This document shows positions 1 to 20,296 of a stretch of 64,000 bases of DNA, piece by piece. The DNA is from Setophaga petechia (lineage: Eukaryota > Chordata > Aves > Passeriformes > Parulidae). The notes under the pieces were generated by a model, which was not told the origin of the DNA, ran no database searches, and was given only the letters and a program-made list of their open reading frames with translations. Numbering within the stretch: the stretch's first letter is position 1; every line of letters begins with the position of its first letter. The translations under genes and the position numbers were made by a program. The stretch spans positions 5,829,040-5,893,039 of the forward strand of contig JANCRA010000039.1 in NCBI GenBank assembly GCA_024362935.1. Reading direction: 5' to 3'.

Positions 1-430
1 GTCTCACATTCATTCACACACACATTCCTTCACAGTCACACATTCACTTACATGCTCACACTCAAATTCATTCACACACTCACACATTCATTTGCATACT
101 CACTTTCACACATTCACTCACACACATTCATTCACTCAGTAACAGACTCACATTCATTCACCTCATGTTAATTAGCTCTCACATTCATTCACTCTCACAT
201 TTACTCACATTAATTAGCTCACTCACACTAGTTAGCTCACATTCATTCACTCTCACATTTGCTCACATTAATTAGCTCTCACATTAATTAGCTCACTCGC
301 ACACTAGTTAGCTCACATTCATCACTCTCACATTTACTCACATTAATTAGCTCTCACATTAATTAGCTCACTCTCACACTAGTTAGCTCACATTCATTCA
401 TTCTCACGTTTACACGCTCACGTTCCCTCA
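1..430. repeat. Minisatellite upstream of XYLT2
   Basis: This is a low-complexity tandem array built from CTCACATTCATTCA-like and TTAATTAGCTC-like blocks. The marker CTAGTTAGCTC recurs at 228, 304 and 379, giving a higher-order period of 75-76 bp in the right half. The left half is a looser run of CACATTCATTCA units. It continues off the left edge and stops where the GC-rich XYLT2 promoter begins. Six TTAATTAG octamers lie within it. Confidence 0.85.
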
Positions 431-527
431 CAGGCCCCGCCCCCACCATATGCCCCGCCCCATGCCAGCCCTAGCCCAGCCCCTCCATGCCCGCGCATGC
501 GCAGCTGTGGCGGCAGCGCGGCGGGCC

Positions 528-11351
<10,824 letters not shown>

Positions 11352-13100
11352 CAGGAGCAGCCAGAGGGCAGCCTTGGGAGCAGGAAGCATCCTCCGTTTC
11401 TGATTTGGGGGTTGTCTGTGGACCACATCACCCTGTGCCATTTGCACCGTAGTCACTCGAGGAAGAGAAAATGGGAATATCCAGGCGGGGGAGAACCTTC
11501 TCCTGTGGGGTATTTTGGGCAGAGAGGCATGAGGTGCGTCTTGCCCATCTCTGCAGGAATGAGCCTTTGCTGGCCAGGGAGAGCGTGCTGGAGTGCCCAT
11601 CCCTGTGGGGGCATGGCAGGCACCTGGGAAAAGCTGTGTTTGTTACTCCAGGCCTTGGAGCTTCAGGAAAGGGTGATGTGGGAGGGAGGGAGGGATGGCT
11701 GGTGAGTGGGCAGGCTCTTGACCAGCTCAGCATCCTGTGGACCCCACACTAGAACTTGGCAGGATAGGCCCTTGTTGCTGACTGCTGCCCTGGTGGGCTG
11801 ATGAGGGACTGGGGATAGGCAGAAGCCGAATGAGTCAAAACCTGCCATGTGCAAGGGGCTGCTGCTGGCTTAGGGTTTACATCTCATCCTTTCCACCCCA
11901 GCCCTCTAGTTTGTATTTTTATAAATATATATATATAAATATATATGATGCAAAAGTGCAATAGAGACGAGACCCCGCATTGGCCGGGAAGTCCCTGTGT
12001 CTCCATTTCCCCTGAGACTGTAACATACCTTGTTCCCTTGGGTGTCCTGGTGCTACAGGCCAGGGTGCTGGGTCGTTTACATCCTTTTTTATTATTATTG
12101 TTGTTTTGCTGTTTACCCATTTCCTGCCGAGGGCTGCTGGGGACCTGTAACCTGTTGGCCTTGGGGCAGGGTTCCCCCCAGATTGTGGGGCAGGTGCCCA
12201 ACTATGCCAAATGTCTGGAGCTCTGATATGTTGTGCAGCAGTGAGTGTGGAGTGCTCAGTGTGTGGTTCAGGCCCAACAAGCCGCGCTGTAGACCCTGCC
12301 ACTTCTGTCTCCACTTCAGCAAAAGGACGCCTGCCAAAATAGCATCCACAGGGCTGATGTCCTGCTGCAGATGAGCCGTGCCTGGAGGGCTGCCCTGTGC
12401 CACCGCTCCTTGACCTGACTTTTTCTTTTCTCCCACGTCAGCAGAAGCTTTTGGGACCTGCTGTGCTTCCCTGGGCAAAATGCAAAGCGGCAAGACGAGG
12501 TCTGGCCAGCCCCATCCTCCCTCCGCTGTTTCTGCTTCCCACTGCTCCAGAGGGAATAGGCGCCACCTCCTTTTGGGAAGGGTTGCAGTGAAGCATCCCC
12601 CTTCCCTGCAATGCCCCCAGGATGTCCTTGGGAACTGCCTCTAACATTCTTCTCTCCAAGACTGATGCTGCCTGGAGAAGTCTTGGTTTGGTTTCATCCT
12701 GGGAAGACACTTCACAGCTGGGGACAATTTGGAGCTCATCTGGCCCAACTCTGCTCAAAGCAGGGTCTCAGGAGCTGGTGGGTTTTTTTGTCTCCATGGA
12801 TCTGTGCCATCCTAACTTTTCTCCCATGTCCCAGCTCTCTCTGCCCAGCAGGTCTGACACTCCCAGTCTGCAAATTTAAGGATGTGGGTGTTGCAAGATG
12901 TGTACTGTAAAACGGAGGGGACTGAGACCTCTGTGTGTGAGGGCAGGTACCTGCTGGCGCTCATCCTCCCTGTCCTGCGCCCACTTCTGCCTGGGGTGCT
13001 TTGGGGCAGCGGTGGAATGTGGGGGGAGAAGGGCCACACACTGGAAGATGCCAAAACTCTTGTGTCATAACCATTATATAAAGTTGTCCTAAATACGCAA
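11352..13100 (+). other. Probable XYLT2 3' untranslated region
   Basis: No coding exon fits here. The stretch follows the stop codon and includes an AT-rich block (11920-11948) with alternating TATA repeats. It ends near a TATAAA hexamer at 13077 and a GT-rich stretch at 13130. A 1.7-kb 3' UTR is plausible, but its end is inferred. Confidence 0.5.
13077..13082 (+). terminator. Candidate XYLT2 poly(A) signal (TATAAA variant)
   Basis: The variant hexamer TATAAA is followed about 50 bases later by GTTGTGTGTGTCGGGTTTTT, a typical GU/U-rich downstream element. No canonical AATAAA occurs between the stop codon and this point. Confidence 0.4.
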
Positions 13101-13439
13101 CATCACCACAAATACATCTCTATCTCTACAGTTGTGTGTGTCGGGTTTTTGTGGTGTTATGGAACGGGTGGGGGAAGTTCGGCCGTACCCGGTGAGAGTG
13201 TAAATTCCCGCTAGGCACCAGGTACAGGGGCTGTGAGGGTGTTGGGGCAGAGTCCCCTTCCTCAGATGGGTGATGTGTAACCCAAAATCAAGCTTGGGAT
13301 TTTCAAAACCTCTGGCTGGAGAGTGAGAGCTCGGGAGTGACCCGGAGCCACGGACTGAGTCCGGTTACAACCTGGCAGCGGCTGCCCTGAAGGTACCAGA
13401 TACTTCGCGTTTACAGGGCACTTAATTAAAGTATTAATC

Positions 13440-14260
13440 GGCTAATGAGCGGGCACTTCCTGCTGCTTGCGGGGCCAGGAGCTTCCCTGCGGCACAGGCC
13501 AGCTTTCCCTCTGCAGGAGCGGGGCAGCGCTGATCCCGGCAGTGAGCTGCGGCCTGGCTGCCGCTCGACCGGCACCGCGGGACTCTGCTAACCGCGGCAC
13601 GAGGCCGGGGCACCCGCGGCTGAGCCGGGCTGGCCCTGACGTGAGTTCGAAGGGGGAGCCCCGGGAGCGCCGCGGCTGAGCGCGCTCGCTCGGGGCCCCG
13701 CCCCGGCCCGCCCCTCGCGGGCTGTGGAGCGCGGGCGGCGGGTAGGGGCTGTCGGCGGCGGGGTCGGGATGGCGCAGCCCGCGGAGGCCTCGGGCCACAC
13801 AGCGACCGCCAGCGCCAGCATGGACAACAACGTTCTGGCCATCGTCATCGCCGCCAGTGAGTGGCGGGCGGGGGCTCCGGCGGTGCCGGGAGCGAAGCGG
13901 GGGCGGCCGCGGAGCGGGATCGGCCTCTGCCGGTGCCTCCCGGGCTGTGCCGACAAGGCGATACCTGCGGACGGGCGGGGGAGAGGTCGCTGCAACAGCC
14001 GGTCCTAATCCGGGGGGTCCCCCTGTCTCGCGGGACTGGGGCCGGAGCGGAGCGGCGGCGGGGGCTGCCGGGGCGGGTGGGCTCCGCGGATCCGCGGGTG
14101 GGGCGGGGAGGAGCCGCGGGTTCCCGGGAGACCGCAACGCTGGCGAACCGGTGCCCGGCCGTGGTGCTGAGGGAGCCGAGAGCGCCGGGTGAGAGATGGT
14201 GGGTGTCGGTGCGGGTCCCCGCGGAGCAGTCCCTGCCGCCGCGGTCCAGGATGGGGTGAG
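13440..14260. promoter_or_regulatory. CpG island of the PPxY membrane-protein gene
   Basis: Dense CpG and GC-box sequence surrounds the first exon (13769-13856) and extends into intron 1. It lacks a TATA box. Long open frames on both strands here are composition artefacts of high GC. Confidence 0.7.
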
Positions 14261-17200
14261 CCCCTCCTGGCTCTGCAGGTTGTTCACCGTCTGGTAGGGA
14301 GAGAGATGCTGGGCAGAAAGGGGCTTTAGCGCTCTTGAGACGGGCAGCAGGTGGAATCGGCTTCTCAGGATCTTCTCCAAGCGGCGGGGCGAGAGCGGGT
14401 GGCAGGAGGAGGCCTGCGGGCCCGTCGAACCACCGGCTCTCTCGCCTCTCCTGTCTCTTGACAGCGGTGTCTACCTCCGTCTTCATTGTGGCGATCCTCA
14501 TCCTGCTGCTGCTCTTGTACCACCGGGACCCCATGTGCTGCCAATTCCTCTGCTCCTGCCGCCTTTTCCAGACCCCCAGCCAGTATGTGAGTGTCTTCCA
14601 AGTCCTTCCCCTCTTCCTCCTGCCCACAAGTCCCCCTCTGTCCCCCAAGCTCCTGTTGCCTTGTGCTGGGTCTGTGGGACTGCACTGGCAGGTTACTGTC
14701 CTGCAGCCTGGCTGGGATTGTTGATGGATGTGGGTCCTCCAAGCAGAGCTGGGCTCTGCTACCTCCTTGCTCCCACTCTATCCAGGAGATCCATCCATCT
14801 ACCCACCCAGTCCTGCCTGGCTGTGCCATTGTGGTTGTATCTCCGAGGCCCAACACTAAAAGGCTTTCCTGCTCTCCACACAGCTCGGAAGGGAGGTTCT
14901 CCTCCCCCTGCATAGTCATGTGTGGGGTCGGGCTGTGCTTTATAGGAAGGGGCCCAGCAAGGAAGGGAGCTGGAAGCTGAGGGCAAAGGCAGACAAAGCC
15001 ACCTGCATCCCTGACAACTGGCTCTCTTGTGCACAGCTCCTGGGGAAGGAGCAGTGAGACACAAAGCCCTTTCGCTCACATCTGTAGTTTCCTAGGGCTG
15101 GCTTTCAACGAGGGAAGCTGATGGAAAAAGTGCAGCGTGTGTAGCCAGTGTTGCTTTTGTGGCAGTGACTGCCTGGGGAAAGCTCAGCCTCCAGAGCTGC
15201 AAGGATGGCTTTTGAGGGAAGGGCTGCAGGTACTGCTTTGAAGTCCCTGGGAGAAGAGTGGACATTCAGCCTCACTAGCAAGGGATGGAGAGACTAGTGC
15301 TATGAAAGGCAAATCTAATAGTCCAGCACAGGCTGAGAAGTCCCCACCAGAAATCACAGTGGAAATAGGCTGCACTGATGTCTCCACTCCTTTCCCTCTC
15401 TTCCCTCCTGTTGCCTGCCCATGACACACATTGGGAGCGGGCCCTGCTGCTGTGCTCCCTTGCCCTGTGGAGCTGCTCTCTGAGGCACTGTGGGATGCTC
15501 CCTGGGCTCTGAGGTGGAAAATTCAACCAGGCATCTTGCTTTTAGCAAAGGACTAAGGATGGATGCAAAGAATTATGTAAGGAAAGGGAACATAGAATGT
15601 ATTTCCTTCAGAAAAAGAGAAGCAGTTGTAGTGTGTGAAGCAGCTTTTGTGCGGGAATAGGTGCACTGGTTTTGCTCCTGAGTTATTGAACCAACAATTG
15701 GGTGCTGTTTTCCTACAGCTTCTGCAGTTGTGCTGTAGGGCCAAGACAAACAGCTCCTTGTTTGTTAAGAGTAACAGTAAATCATCATAGTCCTCCCTGC
15801 ACATCCCTGGTTGCCCTGAGAGTCTCTGGGCTGGTTTCTGCTGGCAGAGATGGGGTTTTCCAAGAGCAAGGTAAAGCCATGGCTCAAGTCCTGGTTCTGG
15901 CTCGAGGGCCTGTTCCCTGTGAACAGGATTTCTGCTCACTGTTGCTCAATACCTTGACAGGGAGTCCAGTTTAACTGGAGCAAGACAGCTTGGGAACAGC
16001 ACAACTATTGCCCTGTAGATTTGCTTGCTGCATTATCCTGAAATGACAAGCTCGGTAGATAAGAGCTAACAAATTCTGTAACCCTGAGCATGTGATGGAG
16101 CTCTTATCTACACCAGCGGAATAGTTGGGTTGTTTTTTGTTGTACCCCAAAAAGAGATTGTTATGCTGATTTTCAATGAAACCGTGCCCTGGGGCCCAGA
16201 CTGTCCCTCTGGCTGTGCTCTGCTCCAGCTAGCTCCAGCTCTTGGAGCAGACCCTGTGCTGCCAGGGAAGATGTCCTGGAGCTCTTGGTGTCACTGAACA
16301 GGCAGGGGCTGCTGGCAGCACTGAGAGCTGCAGGAGGGAGCAACTCTTCCTCTGCCAGGGTCTTGCTATCCCATGAGAGCTGGTTGAGCTCTGCTCTCTG
16401 CTGGGAAGGATGGGAGAGATTTTGGCTATGCCCATGTCCTCCTCATTCCAGGACCACCCCCCGCCCTACTTCAGCAGCAGCCAGCAGCTGGTGGGACCCC
16501 AGCGTGGAGCCTCACGGCTGGAGAGCACTGCTGAGAACCACGGCATGCAGGTGATGGCAGGGTCCCTGCTGGGAGCTGGACGGGAATGGTGCTCATGGGC
16601 TTGGAGAGAGACTCTGGTTATGTAATTTGCCTGGGGCAAAAGCTGCTGGGCAGCATCTTCTGGTGCTATCCCACAACCTTGGGAAGTGCTGCCAGTATGT
16701 AAAAACCCAGGGGTAGGCAGCATGTGGAGGGAAGGAATATTGCAGAGGATACCACAGTGCCCTGAGGGGTTTGTGCATGAAGTGCCAGTGGTAGATCCTG
16801 GGGGCTTGGGATCCTGCAGTGCAGGTCGTGGTGTAATTGCCCCCTGCGAGGGTGGATATCCTCTCTGGGTGTTCAAAGGAGCCTACAAGTACCTACAGCT
16901 TCGAACCCTGAACCCTTAATTCAAGGTTACACCAGGACATAAACTTCTAGTGATGAGAGCCACCATGACACTGACCCTTTTCTGGGAATGGACATTTCTA
17001 GGGAGACGAACTCTTCTGTGTTGGACCCCCCAGCACGTACCAGCTCCCGTCCTGGGAGCAGCCCTGCCTGCCCAGCTACGAGAGCGTGCGGAAGAAAGAT
17101 CGCCAGCGGGAAATCCATCAGATGATTGCCGACAGGTTTGGGCTGTGGGCAGAGCCATCCCAGGAGGTGAGCTCCCCTCCCTGGAGTGGGGGGCTGGCAG

Positions 17201-18716
17201 AAGCCCATGGCAGTCACCACTGTGGTTCATATCTGTGTCTTGCTTCACAGCTGGTGGTAGCTGAGGACTCTGCTCTGTGATTGCCTTCCCAATAGCTTTT
17301 ATCTCTGGGAAAGCACAAAGTGTATCAGGAGGCTCCTTTGGTGTACATCTGTGCTGGTTAATGATCCATCTGTCTTCCCCCAGTGCATTTGCAGAAATGC
17401 CTGTACCAGGAGGCAGGGCAGAGCCCCACGGAGAAATGGCAGGCTCTTCAGATCACCTGCTCCATACAAGTCCAGGCTGAGAGTGTTATTTTTGGATCTC
17501 TAAGGCTTTAATGGGTTCTTGCTTCTTTCTCCCTGCAGGACAGTCCTGGGGACATACCTTGGTATTACCTTGAAGTGTTTATGGCTTATGTATGAGCGGG
17601 AGGCTTTGCTTGTTACGATATTTAAGATTTGCACTCCCACAATTTAACAGGGAAAAGTGAGTGCATCCTGCCAAGTAGGTCCTGTGGCAGCATCCTGAGA
17701 TGCTCCTGTTCAGAGACCTCATTGTTTAAAGCAGGACAAAAACTTTTGAAACCCTCAGTAAATCATTAAAAGTTCACTGATTTACCTGGGTTTTGAGCTC
17801 TTAAAGCTGTACCATAAAGCCTGGCATAGTTAGCCCTTGCCACTCAGTGTTTGAATCTATTTCTAATGCCTGAAAATTTCCAGCTTGATATAATGGAAGG
17901 TGTCCCTGCCCATGCAGGGATTGGAACTGGATGATCTTTAAGGTCCCTTGCAACCCAAACCATTCTGTAATTCTATGAAACCTGGGCACTGAGGGCACAG
18001 GAGAGTAGAGCTCCAAAGACACGTAGTTGAGGAACAGCACTGGAAGCTCTTTCAACAACATCGTCATGCCACTTCCTGTCACCCGTGGGGAGAAAGCTAG
18101 CACAGCTCTGCCAAAAGAAATGTGACAAGGCCTGGAGGTTCCTCTCTCTGTGCAGTGAGACTTGCTGCCAAAACCTGGCTACAACACCTGGTTTGTAGGT
18201 ACTTGTGTAAATCCCAGTAATTTTTCTTTAGTCAAGGGAAAACAAGTGACAGCCCTCTCCCAACCAAAGTCAAGTTTGTTCTGGCCTTCTGCCAAGTCCT
18301 TGAAAGGGAACAGGGAAGAGCAGGAACCTGGCATAGAGTGTGAGGCGAGAATGTGTCTCTCAGCAGGTTTGTGCCGTGTTCCAGCGTGTTCCAGACGATG
18401 CTCTCATCTCCAGGTGTTCCCCAGCCTACAGCTGGCTGTGCTGGGGGATTGTGGGGGTTTAATTTCAGACTGGTGGCAGTTGGGAGCATTTTCATCTGCT
18501 CTGTAAGAAGTGGTGGGATAATCTGGTTATTTCTGATCTGCTCTAATGCTCTTCCTTTCTCCTCAATAGATGCCACCTCCTTATGAGCATGCTCTGAGGC
18601 ATCCTCCAGCTTTCTCAGGAACAGGAATAAGCTCCGGGACCTCAGACAGACACGGTGTTCCAGACCCTTTCCATGCCCCCCTCAGCTACCAAACTCAGCG
18701 GAATACTGCGGTGTAA
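13769..18716 (+). CDS. Unrecognised single-pass membrane protein with PPxY motifs
   Basis: Five exons with good splice sites join in frame: 13769-13856, 14465-14586, 16452-16550, 17002-17166, 18570-18716. The predicted protein is 206 residues. It has no classical signal peptide. A short polar N-terminus precedes a long hydrophobic segment (about 22-47), then a juxtamembrane HRDPMCCQFLCSC (residues 49-61) that could be palmitoylated. The rest is a proline- and serine-rich cytoplasmic tail with PPPY at 73-76, PPSTY at 112-116, LPSYESV at 126-132 and PPPYEH at 160-165. PPxY motifs bind WW domains, for example of NEDD4-type ubiquitin ligases, so an adaptor or trafficking role is an inference. Human TMEM92 sits beside XYLT2 and also ends in PPPY motifs, but I do not see its cysteine-rich ectodomain, so no symbol is given. 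An in-frame ATG at 13820 with A at -3 could give a 189-residue form. Confidence 0.8.
16055..16111. repeat. Perfect 13-bp inverted repeat with GATA arms and an E-box loop
   Basis: GTAGATAAGAGCT at 16055-16067 is exactly reverse-complemented at 16099-16111. The arms each carry AGATAA/TTATCT, a GATA-factor core. The 31-base loop contains CATGTG, an E-box-type hexamer. It lies in intron 2 of the PPxY gene. Confidence 0.8.
17889..17979 (+). mobile_element. CR1 LINE 3' tail, sense
   Basis: The sequence matches the CR1 3' terminus: GGAAGGTGTCCCTGCC, GATGATCTTTAAGGTCCC, CAACCCAAACC and the ATTCTGTAATTCTATG repeats. It is a short truncated copy in intron 4 of the PPxY gene. Confidence 0.88.
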
Positions 18717-20100
18717 GGCCTTGGCCTCAATGTACTGCTGCTTCCTGTGCTATCAGCAACTGAAGTGCCTGGGATACCATTTTCCTCCACAGTGAATGGC
18801 CAAACCTTCAGCCAGATCCACAATCACCTGAAACGTAGGCAAGACCAACCCAGCCATCAGTGACATCCCTCTTGCAGCACAAGAACAACCACAGAGCCAT
18901 TGCTGGGCACTGCACTGGGCAGAGGAACCAGGGCCATCTGCTTACTCTGGCAAACACCAAAGGCAAAGGTCTAGCTGCTGGAGCTGCACAGGGCAAAGCC
19001 AAGGGGAATGTCTGCTAGGCCAGAGCTCCTCAGGAGCAGCATTTCATACCTCTGTGAGGCAGCACTCCTGGCTGTACAAAGGATCAGACCTCAGGCACTG
19101 GTGGTATTGTGCTGCTTCACCTGTTTCTTAGGTTATCAAGTGCTTTACTGTACCTGGATTACCTGGCAGGTGGAAATCCTCACCTGTGAGTGGCAGAAGG
19201 GATGTGCTTTGGAGCACTGATGCATGCTCTGGCACCAACAGCCTCTGTGACTGACTGACTGACAACTGTTCTGTACAGAGCCCACACACAGATCCGGAGA
19301 GGTTCCATGGGTAATACCTAAATAGAGACCACCAAGATGAACCATAGGACTGGATTTGCAGGCTGGGAAAGGACATGCACGGACTGAACAGCTGGAGGTC
19401 TACATGAAGATGCGAAGCACAGGTGGACATGTGGCTGACCCAGTTCACCTGGTCTTCTGCAGAGCAGAAAAATTGTCTAAATAATGTCAACACCAGTGTC
19501 CTTATATTACTGATTTTGATAACCTGTTTTCTATTGCAGAGTCAATGTTTAAAATTATTTACAAACCTGTAGATAAAATGAGATCAGTTTGGGCACAACA
19601 TATTGGGGCTCCTTTATTTTGACCAATACAAGCTCAAAAATGTCACATAATGACTCAAAAGGATGAGTATCCTGGATAGTGCTTTACCATACACCTCCAG
19701 CTGCTGAGGCTTTAAATACTAGTCCAGATTTGGGCACCTTGCCAGGCCCTCTGAACTCAGTAATGAGTTAGAATTAGGCCTGTGAACTTGCCTCACATGG
19801 TCAGTGAATGGCACACTCAGATATTTAAGTTAAGCACTGAGGTGAGTGAGCTAGAGTGAAAAATCCAGCTTCCAGGTGCACAGTATAGGTGCATGTGGAA
19901 AAGGATCTCTTCTGTAGTATTGTGAATTAAGGTACAATTAGAACAGTAATGACTAAAAATGAGCAAAACTAGAGGGAATTATTAGCAGGACAAGTACTGA
20001 CACAAGAGTGATTGTAGAGGGAGTTCATCCAATGGCACAACAGACCAGGTTATCCAGATACTACATGACCATGGTAACACATTCCATGAGCAGCCAAGAC
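18717..20100 (+). other. 3' UTR of the PPxY gene and intergenic spacer before MRPL27
   Basis: This follows the PPxY gene stop codon. No exon, RNA gene or clear canonical poly(A) hexamer on the + strand could be assigned. The tail-to-tail border with MRPL27 therefore remains unplaced between about 19500 and 20130. Confidence 0.5.
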
Positions 20101-20119
20101 CTTCAGCTGCCCCACAGCA

Positions 20120-20125
20120 TTTATT
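20120..20125 (-). terminator. Candidate MRPL27 poly(A) signal
   Basis: TTTATT on the + strand reads AATAAA on the minus strand, about 170 bases after the MRPL27 stop codon. That spacing suits a short 3' UTR. Confidence 0.5.
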
Positions 20126-20296
20126 AAACACTCATAAAAATGCCAGTAGGTGATCTCAGTGCCTGAACACAGATCACAGGCACTTCAGGCACAAAACCAA
20201 ATCCTAGAATGCTATCTTCAGAGCCACTCTTGTCCTCAGATGCCAGTATAGCTGTAGCGGTCTGTCCGTTCCATCCAAGCCCACGACACAGCAGGT

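Noticed and set aside
1..430. CRISPR-like array or telomeric repeat
   Set aside because: Units lack constant spacers and differ from TTAGGG. The sequence context is a vertebrate nuclear gene.
13442..14380. 312-codon minus-strand open frame over the PPxY gene CpG island
   Set aside because: GC-rich island sequence lacks stop codons by composition. The frame is antisense to a supported first exon, is Pro/Arg/Ala-rich and shows no domain.
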